Below, piece by piece: positions 25,484 to 33,649 of a stretch of 54,234 nt of DNA. Source of the stretch: Streptomyces lycii (GTDB taxonomy: Bacteria > Actinomycetota > Actinomycetes > Streptomycetales > Streptomycetaceae); NCBI RefSeq assembly GCF_009735685.1, contig NZ_WHPN01000255.1:1-54234 (forward strand), read 5' to 3'. The position numbers and the translations under genes were made by a program. Each line of letters begins with the position of its first letter. The stretch's first letter is position 1. The notes beneath the pieces are model-generated. The model was not told where the DNA came from. It made no database searches and saw nothing but the letters and a program-made list of their open reading frames with translations.

Positions 25484-26224
25484 ATGAGCACCGTCCCCGT
25501 GACCACCTGGTACCTCGAACAGACCTCGCCCGCCGATCTCACACCGCCGGGCGGTTCCGGCCACCGCACGGAAGCGCCGCGCCAGGGCGCACAGCGCTGC
25601 GAAGCACGGGGCGGTGAAGCGCGCCGACAGGACGTCCGGAGCCACGCGGCACGGCTGCCGGACGCGCGGTCGAGGGACGCGCGGCCGTCGCGGGCACAGC
25701 CGCGGGACACGCCGCCGGAGGGCGGTGCCGGGGTCCGGATCGTGCGGGCCGAGGTGCCCTCCCCCGAGTTCAGCCGCTTCCTCTACACGGCGGTCGGCGG
25801 GGACGTCACCTGGACCGACCGGCTGGACTGGCCGTACGCGCGCTGGCAGGAGTTCCTGGAACGGCCCGGCGTCGAGACCTGGGTGGCGTACGACCGCGGC
25901 ACCCCGGCCGGGTTCATCGAGCTGGACCCCCAGGCCGACGGCGTGGTGGAGATCTCCTACTTCGGGCTGCTGCCCGCGTTCCGGGGGCGCGGCATCGGCG
26001 GCCGGCTGCTGGCCGCCGGCACCGCGCGGGCCTGGGACCTGGCCGAGCGGTGGCCCGGGCGGGAGGTGACGCGGCGGGTGTGGGTGCACACGTGCGACCA
26101 GGACGGGCCGTACGCGCTGGAGAACTACCGAAGGCGCGGCTTCCGGCTCTTCGACACCAGGACGGAGAAGGAACCGGACGTCCCGCCGCCGGGACCGTGG
26201 CCGGGCGCCGGCCCCCGTGCGTGA
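25484..26224 (+). CDS. GNAT-family N-acetyltransferase with an N-terminal insert
   Basis: This 246-aa protein contains a GNAT fold: substrate region FLYTAVGGDVTWTDRLDWPY, then AGFIELDPQADGVVEISYFG. The acetyl-CoA pyrophosphate loop is LLPAFRGRGIGGRLLAAGTA (Q/RxxGxG/A motif), and the C-terminal part is VWVHTCDQDGPYALENYRRR. The first 18 residues (MSTVPVTTWYLEQTSPAD) look like the conserved start. They are separated from VRIVRAEVPSPEFSRFLYTA by about 60 Arg/Ala/Asp-rich residues (GHRTEAPRQGAQRCEARGGE and following) that do not belong to the domain. Start ATG lies 12 bases after the sortase stop, so the two may be co-transcribed. Substrate unknown. Confidence 0.75.
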   Translation: MSTVPVTTWYLEQTSPADLTPPGGSGHRTEAPRQGAQRCEARGGEARRQDVRSHAARLPDARSRDARPSRAQPRDTPPEGGAGVRIVRAEVPSPEFSRFLYTAVGGDVTWTDRLDWPYARWQEFLERPGVETWVAYDRGTPAGFIELDPQADGVVEISYFGLLPAFRGRGIGGRLLAAGTARAWDLAERWPGREVTRRVWVHTCDQDGPYALENYRRRGFRLFDTRTEKEPDVPPPGPWPGAGPRA

Positions 26225-26798
26225 CCGCGGAAGACGGGCGTCGGCCCGCCCGCGCGCCGTGACCGCGGGAGGCGGCGGAGGTCCTTGCGCGTGACCGCGG
26301 AAGGCGGGCGCCGGTCCCCGCGCTCTACCGCGTGACGGCCGGGGCCTCGTCACGCGCCCGCGCCGGCACGGGCGGGTGACGAGGCCCGGGCCCGGCAGGA
26401 ACCGTGTGCCCGGGCCGGGCCCGGACCGGTTCCGGGCCAAGGGCCGGGCACACGCGCGTAATCTGGACGGCAGGACGGCCCCGACGGTCACGGGACGGCA
26501 GGACGGTCGCCGGACGGCAGGACGGTCGCCGGACGGCAGGACGGTCGCCGGACGGCAGGACGGTCGCCGGACGGCAGGACGGCTGCGGGACGGCGGGACG
26601 GCGGGACGGCGGGACGGCCGGGGAACGACGGCGGCCGCCGACCGCGCCCCCGCGACCCCGACCCGCGCCGCCGCCCCCGGCCCGCACCCCCTGCCCGTGC
26701 CCCGGGCCACCGTCCGCTCGGCCCCGCCCGGTCCCGGCTCCGCCCCCGGCCAAGCCGCCACGCCGGCCGCGGCGCCCACCGTGACCCGGAGCACACGA
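26225..26798. repeat. Spacer with CGTGACCGCGGAAG repeats and a 19-bp tandem array
   Basis: Between the GNAT gene and the sulfur operon no gene is supported. Three near-copies of CGTGACCGCGGAAGGCGGGC start at 26220, 26258 and 26290, the first overlapping the GNAT stop. From 26493 a 19-bp unit GGACGGCAGGACGGTCGCC is repeated five times (starts 26493, 26512, 26531, 26550, 26569). It decays into four 9-bp GGGACGGCG-like units to about 26630. Confidence 0.75.
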
Positions 26799-26836
26799 TC
26801 TCGCAGAACGAGACAGACTCGTCCAAATAACGGACG
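26799..26836 (+). promoter_or_regulatory. Putative promoter/operator region of the sulfur operon
   Basis: This AT-richer patch upstream of the leader ORF has two inverted repeats. TCTCG-N5-CGAGA lies at 26799-26813 and CGTCC-N7-GGACG at 26820-26836, with AAATAAC in the loop of the second. The pattern fits a regulated promoter, but neither the -10 box nor the regulator can be named from sequence alone. Confidence 0.4.
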
Positions 26837-26876
26837 TCAGTGGACGCTCCAGAGAGCTCCGTGCCACGCTCTCGTC

Positions 26877-26960
26877 ATGTCTCGAGCTGGAATTGCCTTG
26901 GTGAGTCGGCGCCACGTCGATCTCGGCCGCATGTCCAGCGCCATCTGTCCGGCGGGCTGA
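26877..26960 (+). CDS. Cys-operon leader peptide (27 aa)
   Basis: This small ORF starts MSRAGIALVSRRHVDLGRM and ends SSAICPAG. The RRHVDLGR...IC pattern is what actinobacterial genomes annotate as putative leader peptide upstream of sulfur-assimilation genes, as I recall from that family. It lies 193 bases before the sulfite reductase gene, in an otherwise gene-free leader. Its single Cys codon is the fourth from the end, so stalling under low cysteinyl-tRNA would place a ribosome there and could change folding downstream. No strong ribosome site is seen upstream (AGAGAG near 26852 is the best). Attenuation is an inference. Confidence 0.7.
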   Translation: MSRAGIALVSRRHVDLGRMSSAICPAG

Positions 26961-27043
26961 CAGTCCCAGCACCGCCGCACCCGTCACCGGTCCCCACCGT
27001 CGCGGACCGTGACCACTCCCACCGGCCGAGCAGCCGCACCTCA

Positions 27044-27089
27044 GCGCGCCCCGGCGCGCCGTCCCGCCCCTCCGCAGCAGGTCGGAGGG
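27044..27089 (+). promoter_or_regulatory. Two hairpins between leader peptide and sulfite reductase gene
   Basis: GCGCGCC-N2-GGCGCGC at 27044-27059 and CCCTCCG-N8-CGGAGGG at 27068-27089 are perfect 7-bp stems. They lie in the spacer after the leader ORF and 60 or more bases before the sirA start. They are candidates for attenuator or anti-attenuator structures. In such GC-rich DNA short stems are also common by chance. Confidence 0.35.
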
Positions 27090-27153
27090 CAGGCCGGGAG
27101 AGTGCAGCCTGCCCGATCCACCTTGAGCCCCGCCCGAGAAGGACATCACCGCC

Positions 27154-28851
27154 ATGGCCGCCACACCGGAGCGCGCGAGCGCCGCCACGACCCGCCGCAA
27201 GGCCGGACGACACCGCGGAGAGGGCCAGTGGGCCGCCGGACACTTCACCCCGCTCAACGCCAACGAGCAGTCCAAGAAGGACGACGACGGTCTCAATGTG
27301 CGGACACGCGTTGAGACGATTTACTCCAAGGCCGGCTTCGACTCGATCGACCCCGCCGACCTGCGCGGCCGGATGCGCTGGTGGGGGCTGTACACCCAGC
27401 GCCGCCCCGGGATCGACGGCGGCAAGACCGCCGTGCTGGAGCCGGAGGAGCTGGACGACCGCTACTTCATGATGCGGGTCCGCATCGACGGCGGCCGGCT
27501 CACCGTGGCGCAGCTGCGCGCCATCGGCGAGGTGTCCGAGCAGTACGCCCGCGGCACCGCGGACATCACCGACCGGCAGAACATCCAGCTGCACTGGGTA
27601 CGCATCGAGGACGTGCCCGCCATCTGGGAGAAGCTGGAGTCGGTGGGCCTGTCCACGACCGAGGCCTGCGGCGACGTGCCCCGCGTCGTCATCGGCTCGC
27701 CGGTGGCGGGGATCGCCGCGGACGAGATCATCGACGGTTCCCCGGCGGTCGAGATCATCCACGACCGCTACATCGGCAGCAAGGAATTCTCCAACCTGCC
27801 GCGCAAGTTCAAGACCGCGATCTCCGGCTCCCCGGTGCAGGACGTGGTGCACGAGATCAACGACATCTCGTTCGTCGGCGTCGTGCACCCCGAGCACGGT
27901 CCCGGCTTCGACCTCTGGGTCGGCGGCGGCCTCTCCACCAACCCCAAGCTCGCCCAGCGGCTGGGCGCCTGGGTGCCGCTGGACGAGGTCCCCGAGGTCT
28001 GGGCCGGCGTGACCGCAGTCTTCCGGGACTACGGCTACCGGCGGCTGCGCAACCGCGCCCGGCTGAAGTTCCTGGTCGCTGACTGGGGCACCGAGAAGTT
28101 CCGCCAGGTGCTGGAGGACGAGTACCTGGGGCGCAAGCTGGCCGACGGCCCGGCGCCCGACGAGCCGGTGTCGAAGTGGCGCGACCACATCGGCGTGCAC
28201 GAGCAGCAGGACGGCCGCTATTACGTCGGCTTCGCCCCGCGCGTCGGCCGGGTCGACGGCGCCACCCTGGGCAAGATCGCGGACCTGGCGGCGGCGCACG
28301 GCTCGGACCGGCTCAACACCACCGTCGAGCAGAAGATGATCATCCTCGATGTGGAGCGGGACCGGATCGCGTCGCTCACCGAGGGCTTGGAGGCGCTGGG
28401 CTTCCAGGTCGACCCGTCGCCGTTCCGGCGCGGCACCATGGCCTGCACCGGCATCGAGTTCTGCAAGCTGGCCATCGTCGAGACCAAGGCGCGCGCCGCC
28501 CGTCTCATCGACGAACTCGAGGCCCGCATGCCGGACTTCGAGGAGCCCGTCAGCATCAACCTCAACGGCTGCCCCAACGCCTGCGCCCGCATCCAGACCG
28601 CGGACATCGGTCTCAAGGGCCAGCTCATGCTGGACGCCGACGGCAACCAGGTCGAGGGCTACCAGGTGCACCTGGGCGGCTCCCTGGGCTTCGACGCCGG
28701 CTTCGGCCGCAAGGTCCGCGGCCTGAAGGTCACCTCAGCCGAACTCCCCGACTACGTCGAGCGGGTGCTGCGCCGCTTCGAGAAGCAGCGCGAGGACGGC
28801 GAGCGGTTCGCCACCTGGGCCGCACGCGCGACGCCCGAGGACCTGTCATGA
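27154..28851 (+). CDS. sirA: Ferredoxin-type sulfite reductase (nitrite/sulfite reductase family)
   Basis: This 565-aa siroheme/[4Fe-4S] enzyme performs the six-electron reduction of sulfite to sulfide. It shows the two half-repeat architecture. RQNIQLHWVRIEDVPAIWEK lies in the first half. The cluster ligands are in TACTGIEFCKLA and NGCPNACAR, both expected for this family. ATG at 27154 has GAAGGA upstream. It heads the assimilatory operon, overlapping the next gene by ATGA. The context with cysH, cysC and cysDN favours sulfite over nitrite as substrate. The same gene is also called cysI in some actinobacteria. Confidence 0.92.
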   Translation: MAATPERASAATTRRKAGRHRGEGQWAAGHFTPLNANEQSKKDDDGLNVRTRVETIYSKAGFDSIDPADLRGRMRWWGLYTQRRPGIDGGKTAVLEPEELDDRYFMMRVRIDGGRLTVAQLRAIGEVSEQYARGTADITDRQNIQLHWVRIEDVPAIWEKLESVGLSTTEACGDVPRVVIGSPVAGIAADEIIDGSPAVEIIHDRYIGSKEFSNLPRKFKTAISGSPVQDVVHEINDISFVGVVHPEHGPGFDLWVGGGLSTNPKLAQRLGAWVPLDEVPEVWAGVTAVFRDYGYRRLRNRARLKFLVADWGTEKFRQVLEDEYLGRKLADGPAPDEPVSKWRDHIGVHEQQDGRYYVGFAPRVGRVDGATLGKIADLAAAHGSDRLNTTVEQKMIILDVERDRIASLTEGLEALGFQVDPSPFRRGTMACTGIEFCKLAIVETKARAARLIDELEARMPDFEEPVSINLNGCPNACARIQTADIGLKGQLMLDADGNQVEGYQVHLGGSLGFDAGFGRKVRGLKVTSAELPDYVERVLRRFEKQREDGERFATWAARATPEDLS

Positions 28852-29060
28852 GCGAGCGAGCGGTGCCGTTCCACTGCCCCTACTGCGGCGACGAGGACCT
28901 GCGGCCGTCCGAGGAGGGACACGGCGCATGGGAATGCGCGTCCTGCAACCGGGCGTTCCGGCTGTCGTTCCTCGGTCTGCTCGCCAAGGGCCTGGGCGGG
29001 GAGCGGCCCCGGCCGCAGCGCGCCGGGGGCGACCACGGCGAAGGGGGCACCACCTCATGA
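28848..29060 (+). CDS. Small zinc-ribbon protein of the sulfur operon
   Basis: This 70-aa protein has a zinc-ribbon layout, HCPYCGDEDL...WECASCNRAF, followed by a short hydrophobic LSFLGLLAKGLG and a Gly-rich tail. Four-cysteine spacing suggests Zn or a rubredoxin-like site. It overlaps sirA and cysH by ATGA on both sides, so coupling is tight. A small protein at this position is conserved in actinobacterial sulfate operons; it is often annotated as hypothetical. Its role is unknown, possibly electron transfer to SirA or CysH. Confidence 0.8.
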   Translation: MSERAVPFHCPYCGDEDLRPSEEGHGAWECASCNRAFRLSFLGLLAKGLGGERPRPQRAGGDHGEGGTTS

Positions 29061-29770
29061 CCACCGCACCGTCTCCGCAGCGCACCGCCGACGAACTCCG
29101 CGCACTCGCCGAGCAGGCGGGCCGCGACCTGGAGGACGCGTCGGCGCAGGACATCCTGCGCTGGGCCGCCGAGACGTTCGGCAGCCGCTTCTGCGTCACC
29201 TCCTCGATGGAGGACGCGGTCGTCGCCCACCTCGCGTCCCGCGCCATGCCGGGCGTGGACGTGGTGTTCCTGGACACCGGCTACCACTTCCCGGAGACCA
29301 TCGGCACCCGCGACGCCGTGGACGCCGTGATGGACGTCAACGTCATCACGCTCACCCCCCGGCAGACCGTCGCCGAGCAGGACGCCGAGCACGGGCCGCG
29401 GCTGCACGACCGCGACCCCGACCTGTGCTGCGCGCTCCGCAAGGTCAAGCCGCTGGAGGAGGGCCTGACCGCGTACGACGCCTGGGCGACCGGGCTGCGC
29501 CGGGACGAGTCCCCGACCCGGGCGGGCACCCCGGTCGTCGGCTGGGACGAGAAGCGGCAGAAGGTCAAGATCTCCCCCATCGCGCGCTGGACGCAGGACG
29601 ACGTCGACGCGTACGTCGCCCGGCACGGCGTCCTCACCAACCCGCTGCTGTCGGACGGTTACGCCTCCGTCGGCTGCGCGCCCTGCACCCGCCGGGTGCT
29701 GGAGGGCGAGGACGCCCGGGCCGGCCGCTGGGCGGGCACCGGCAAGACCGAATGCGGACTGCACGCCTGA
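29057..29770 (+). CDS. cysH: Adenylylsulfate (APS)/PAPS reductase
   Basis: This 237-aa enzyme reduces adenylyl sulfate (or PAPS) to sulfite. It has the phosphatase-like nucleotide loop in RFCVTSSMEDAVVAHLASR, VVFLDTGYHFPETI, and the [4Fe-4S] cysteines in DLCCALRKVKP and GCAPCTRRV. The catalytic Cys is in ECGLHA at the C-terminus. Presence of the cluster cysteines places it in the APS-reducing bacterial group rather than the E. coli PAPS group. The ATG at 29057 overlaps the previous stop. It lies between the zinc-ribbon gene and cysC. Confidence 0.92.
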   Translation: MTTAPSPQRTADELRALAEQAGRDLEDASAQDILRWAAETFGSRFCVTSSMEDAVVAHLASRAMPGVDVVFLDTGYHFPETIGTRDAVDAVMDVNVITLTPRQTVAEQDAEHGPRLHDRDPDLCCALRKVKPLEEGLTAYDAWATGLRRDESPTRAGTPVVGWDEKRQKVKISPIARWTQDDVDAYVARHGVLTNPLLSDGYASVGCAPCTRRVLEGEDARAGRWAGTGKTECGLHA

Positions 29771-30411
29771 TGTTCCCCCAGACCACGACCACCACGACGG
29801 CCGGGCCGGCCGGGACGGAGAAAGAGCGGGAGATGACCGACCAGCATCCCGGCCGGCAGGGCACCGGCGACGCGGGGCAGCGCGGCGCGACCGTATGGCT
29901 CACCGGCCTGCCCAGCGCCGGCAAGACGACGATCGCCCGCGCGCTGGCGGAGGACCTGCGCCGCGACGGGCACCGGGTGGAGGTGCTCGACGGCGACGAG
30001 ATCCGCGAGTTCCTCACCGCGGGGCTCGGTTTCTCCCGCGAGGACCGGCACACCAACGTGCAGCGGATCGGCTTCGTCGCCGAACTGCTCGCCTCCAACG
30101 GGGTCAAGGTCCTCGTCCCCGTCATCGCCCCGTACGCGGACAGCCGCGACGCGGTGCGCAAGCGCCACGAGGCGGCCGGCACCACCTATCTGGAGGTGCA
30201 TGTCGCCACTCCGGTCGAGATCTGCTCCGACCGGGACGTGAAAGGCCTGTACGCCAAGCAGGCGGCGGGCGAGCTCACCGGCCTGACCGGCGTCGACGAC
30301 CCGTACGAGGCGCCGGCCGCCCCGGAGCTGCGGATCGAGACGCAGGCGCTGAGCGTCGCGCAGTCCGCGGACGCACTCCGGACGCTGCTCACCGAGAAGG
30401 GACTGGCATGA
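29770..30411 (+). CDS. cysC: Adenylylsulfate kinase
   Basis: This 213-aa enzyme phosphorylates adenylyl sulfate to PAPS. The P-loop is GLPSAGKTTIARALAEDLRR. Further motifs are VLDGDEIREFLTAGLGFSRE, DRHTNVQRIGFVAELLA and FVDDPYEAP-like GVDDPYEAPAAPEL. The ATG at 29770 overlaps the cysH stop (TGATG), giving a Thr-rich 20-residue leader; ATG at 29833 (MTDQHPG) would remove it. CysH here looks APS-specific, so PAPS may serve sulfotransferases rather than sulfite production. The stop overlaps cysD by ATGA. Confidence 0.9.
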   Translation: MFPQTTTTTTAGPAGTEKEREMTDQHPGRQGTGDAGQRGATVWLTGLPSAGKTTIARALAEDLRRDGHRVEVLDGDEIREFLTAGLGFSREDRHTNVQRIGFVAELLASNGVKVLVPVIAPYADSRDAVRKRHEAAGTTYLEVHVATPVEICSDRDVKGLYAKQAAGELTGLTGVDDPYEAPAAPELRIETQALSVAQSADALRTLLTEKGLA

Positions 30412-31343
30412 CGACGGCAGCCACAGTGGACGAAGGCACCGACAACCCGTACGCCCTGAGCCACCTGGACGCGCTGGAGTCCGAGGCGGTGCACATCTTC
30501 CGCGAGGTGGCGGGGGAGTTCGAGCGGCCGGTGATCCTCTTCTCCGGCGGCAAGGACTCCATCGTCATGCTGCACCTGGCGCTCAAGGCCTTCGCGCCGG
30601 CGCCGGTGCCGTTCTCCCTGCTGCACGTCGACACCGGGCACAACTTCCCGGAGGTGCTGGACTTCCGGGACCGCACCGTCGCCGAGCACGGGCTGCGGCT
30701 GCACGTGGCGTCGGTACAGGAGTTCATCGACTCCGGCGAGCTGCGGGAGCGCCCGGACGGCACCCGGAACCCACTGCAGACCGTGCCGCTGCTGGACGCG
30801 ATCGTGAAGAACCGCTTCGACGCGGTCTTCGGCGGCGGCCGCCGCGACGAGGAGAAGGCACGCGCCAAGGAGCGCGTCTTCTCCCTGCGTGACGAGTTCG
30901 GCGGCTGGGACCCGCGCCGCCAGCGCCCCGAGCTGTGGCAGCTCTACAACGGCCGGCACTCCCCCGGCGAGCACGTCCGGGTCTTCCCGCTCTCCAACTG
31001 GACCGAGCTGGACGTGTGGCAGTACATCGCCCGAGAGAAGATCGAACTGCCCGCCATCTACTACGCCCACGAGCGCGAGGTCTTCGCCCGCAGCGGCATG
31101 TGGCTGGCCCCCGGCGAGTGGGGCGGCCCGCGCGACGGCGAGCGGACCGAGACCCGCCGGGTGCGCTACCGCACCGTGGGCGACATGTCCTGCACCGGCG
31201 CGGTCGACTCCGACGCCGACACCATCGAGGCCGTCATCGCCGAGATCGCCGCCTCCCGGCTGACGGAGCGGGGCGCCACCCGCGCCGACGACAAGCTGTC
31301 CGAAGCCGCCATGGAGGACCGGAAGCGCGAGGGGTACTTCTAA
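30408..31343 (+). CDS. cysD: Sulfate adenylyltransferase subunit 2
   Basis: This 311-aa protein is the catalytic ATP-pyrophosphatase-type subunit of ATP sulfurylase, forming APS from sulfate and ATP. It carries the SGGKDS PP-loop in VILFSGGKDSIVMLHLAL, HVDTGHNFPEVLDFRD, FGGGRRDEEKARAKER and the C-terminal SCTGAVDSDADTIEAVI. It works as a complex with the GTPase CysN, encoded 2 bp downstream. Length is normal. Start ATG overlaps cysC stop. Confidence 0.95.
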   Translation: MTTAATVDEGTDNPYALSHLDALESEAVHIFREVAGEFERPVILFSGGKDSIVMLHLALKAFAPAPVPFSLLHVDTGHNFPEVLDFRDRTVAEHGLRLHVASVQEFIDSGELRERPDGTRNPLQTVPLLDAIVKNRFDAVFGGGRRDEEKARAKERVFSLRDEFGGWDPRRQRPELWQLYNGRHSPGEHVRVFPLSNWTELDVWQYIAREKIELPAIYYAHEREVFARSGMWLAPGEWGGPRDGERTETRRVRYRTVGDMSCTGAVDSDADTIEAVIAEIAASRLTERGATRADDKLSEAAMEDRKREGYF

Positions 31344-31345
31344 CC

Positions 31346-32746
31346 ATGACCAGCATCGACACGAACAGCACGGGCAGCGGCCTCGGTGACGGCCTCACCG
31401 ACGGCCTCACCGCCACCTCGCTGCTGCGGTTCGCCACCGCCGGCTCCGTCGACGACGGCAAGTCCACCCTCGTCGGCCGGCTGCTGCACGACTCGAAGTC
31501 GGTCCTCGCGGACCAGCTGGAGGCCGTGGAGCACGCCTCACGCAGCCGCGGCCAGGAGGCGCCGGACCTGGCGCTGCTGACCGACGGCCTGCGCGCCGAG
31601 CGCGAGCAGGGCATCACCATCGACGTCGCCTACCGCTACTTCGCCACCCCGCGCCGCCGGTTCATCCTGGCCGACACCCCCGGGCACGTGCAGTACACCC
31701 GGAACATGGTCACCGGCGCCTCCACCGCCGAACTGGCCGTCGTCCTCGTCGACGCGCGCAACGGCGTCGTCGAGCAGACCCGCCGGCACGCCGCCGTGGC
31801 CGCGCTGCTGCGCGTCCCGCACGTCGTCCTCGCGGTCAACAAGATGGATCTCGTCGGCTACGAGGAGTCCGTCTTCGCGGCCATAGCCGAGGAGTTCACC
31901 GCGTACGCCGCCTCCCTCGGCGTCCCCGAGATCACCACCATCCCGATCTCCGCGCTCGCCGGGGACAACGTGGTCACCCCGTCGGCCAACATGGACTGGT
32001 ACGGCGGCCCCACCGTCCTGGAGCACCTGGAGACCGTCCCGGTCACCGACGACCCCGGCGACGACCCGGTCCGCTTCCCGGTCCAGTACGTCATCCGTCC
32101 GCAGTCCCCCGAGCACCCCGACTACCGCGGCTACGCGGGCCAGATGGCGTCCGGGGTGCTGCGCGCGGGCGACCGGGTCACCGTGCTGCCGTCGGGCCGC
32201 ACCAGCACCGTCGAGGCCATCGACGCGCTGGGCGTGTCCGTGGACGTCGCGTGGGCACCGCAGTCGGTGACCGTGCTGCTCGCCGACGACCTGGACGTCT
32301 CCCGCGGCGACGTCATCGCGACCACGGCGACCGCGCCCGCCGTCACCCAGGACCTCGAGGCCACGGTCTGCCACCTGCACGACCGGCCGCTGCGCACCGG
32401 TGACCGGGTGCTGCTGAAGCACACCACCCGCACCGTCAAGGCGATCGTCAAGGACATCCCGTCCCGGCTCAACCTGGCCGTGTCCGCCGAGCAGCGCGGC
32501 ATCTCGCAGCACCCCGCGCCGGAGGAGCTGGCGGCCAACGACATCGGCCGGGTGGTGCTCCGCACCTCCGAGCCGCTCCCCGTGGACGCCTACGCCGACT
32601 CCCGGCGCACCGGGTCCTTCCTGCTGATCGACCCGGCCGACGGCACGACGCTGACGGCCGGCATGGCGGGCGCCGCGTTCGCCGACTCCGACGCCGAGGT
32701 CTCCGAGGCCCCGGCGGCCGGCGCCGACGGCGACTGGGACTTCTGA
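31346..32746 (+). CDS. cysN: Sulfate adenylyltransferase subunit 1 (GTPase)
   Basis: This 466-aa elongation-factor-like GTPase drives APS synthesis by CysD. The G-motifs are visible: P-loop GSVDDGKSTLVGRLLHDSK, REQGITIDVAYRYF, DTPGHVQYTRNM and NKMDLVG. EF-Tu-like domains II and III follow (QYVIRPQSPEHPDYRGYAGQ; LLKHTTRTVKAIV). No fused CysC domain is present, consistent with the separate cysC. It is the last enzyme gene before the ABC transporter part of the operon. The 96-bp gap after it is unusually empty for this operon. Confidence 0.95.
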   Translation: MTSIDTNSTGSGLGDGLTDGLTATSLLRFATAGSVDDGKSTLVGRLLHDSKSVLADQLEAVEHASRSRGQEAPDLALLTDGLRAEREQGITIDVAYRYFATPRRRFILADTPGHVQYTRNMVTGASTAELAVVLVDARNGVVEQTRRHAAVAALLRVPHVVLAVNKMDLVGYEESVFAAIAEEFTAYAASLGVPEITTIPISALAGDNVVTPSANMDWYGGPTVLEHLETVPVTDDPGDDPVRFPVQYVIRPQSPEHPDYRGYAGQMASGVLRAGDRVTVLPSGRTSTVEAIDALGVSVDVAWAPQSVTVLLADDLDVSRGDVIATTATAPAVTQDLEATVCHLHDRPLRTGDRVLLKHTTRTVKAIVKDIPSRLNLAVSAEQRGISQHPAPEELAANDIGRVVLRTSEPLPVDAYADSRRTGSFLLIDPADGTTLTAGMAGAAFADSDAEVSEAPAAGADGDWDF

Positions 32747-32842
32747 CCCACCGCAACCGCGCGGCCCGGCGGCCGCACCACGCCGCCGAGCCGCGCGCCC
32801 GACCCGGTCCGACGTTCCGACGCCCCCGACGAGGAGAAGACG

Positions 32843-33649
32843 ATGGCCACAGCCCTGGCTCCCAGCCCGTCCGCACCGCAGCTCGGCCACGCTCCGTACG
32901 CGGTCCGGCTCGAGCACGTCTCGAAGTCCTTCCCGGGCGACGGCCGGGAGCGGCACCAGGTGCTGGACGACATCAGCCTGCATGTCGCGCCCGGTGAGTT
33001 CGTGTGCCTGCTGGGCGCCTCGGGCTGCGGCAAGTCGACGCTGCTGAACCTCGTCGCCGGTCTGGACCGGCCCACCTCGGGCAGCCTGGAGATCGAGGCC
33101 GGGGCACACCGGCCCACCCTGATGTTCCAGGAGCACGCGCTGTTCCCGTGGCTGACCGCGGGCAAGAACGTCGAGCTGGCCCTCAAGATGCGCGGCGTGC
33201 CGCGCGCGGAGCGGCGGCCGGAGGCCCTGCGGCTGCTGGAGCTGGTACGGCTCGGCGGCGCGCACGGCAAGCGCCCGCACGAGATGTCCGGCGGCATGCG
33301 GCAGCGGGTCGCCATGGCCCGGGCGCTGGCGCAGGACAGCCGGGTGCTGCTGATGGACGAGCCGTTCGCGGCGCTCGACGCCATCACCCGCGACGTGCTG
33401 CACGAGGTGCTGGCCGACGTGTGGGAGCAGCAGAAGCTGTCGGTGCTGTTCGTCACGCACAACGTGCGCGAGGCGGTACGGCTCGGGCAGCGCGTGGTCC
33501 TGCTGTCCTCGCGTCCGGGCCGGGTCGCGCGCACCTGGGAGGTGGAGGTGCCGCATCCGCGCCGGATCGAGGACGCGGCGGTGGCCGAACTGGCGCTGGA
33601 GATCACCGGCCATCTGCGGGAGGAGATCCGCCGCCATGCCCGCCACTGA
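32843..33649 (+). CDS. ABC transporter ATPase (sulfonate/nitrate/taurine type)
   Basis: This 268-aa ATPase has Walker A (LLGASGCGKSTLLNLVAGL), Q-loop (LMFQEHALFPWL), the signature (MSGGMRQRVAMARALA), Walker B (VLLMDEPFAALD) and the switch His in FVTHNVREAV. It resembles SsuB/TauB/NrtD proteins importing sulfonates or nitrate. Position in the sulfur operon favours sulfate esters, sulfonates or a sulfur oxyanion. ATG at 32843 has GAGGAGAA upstream. It overlaps the permease gene by 14 bp. No substrate-binding protein gene accompanies it. Confidence 0.9.
   Translation: MATALAPSPSAPQLGHAPYAVRLEHVSKSFPGDGRERHQVLDDISLHVAPGEFVCLLGASGCGKSTLLNLVAGLDRPTSGSLEIEAGAHRPTLMFQEHALFPWLTAGKNVELALKMRGVPRAERRPEALRLLELVRLGGAHGKRPHEMSGGMRQRVAMARALAQDSRVLLMDEPFAALDAITRDVLHEVLADVWEQQKLSVLFVTHNVREAVRLGQRVVLLSSRPGRVARTWEVEVPHPRRIEDAAVAELALEITGHLREEIRRHARH

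Noticed and set aside
27044..27059. Possible cobalamin or SAM riboswitch in the cys leader
   Set aside because: No B12-box or SAM-type conserved core could be found; only simple stems are visible.
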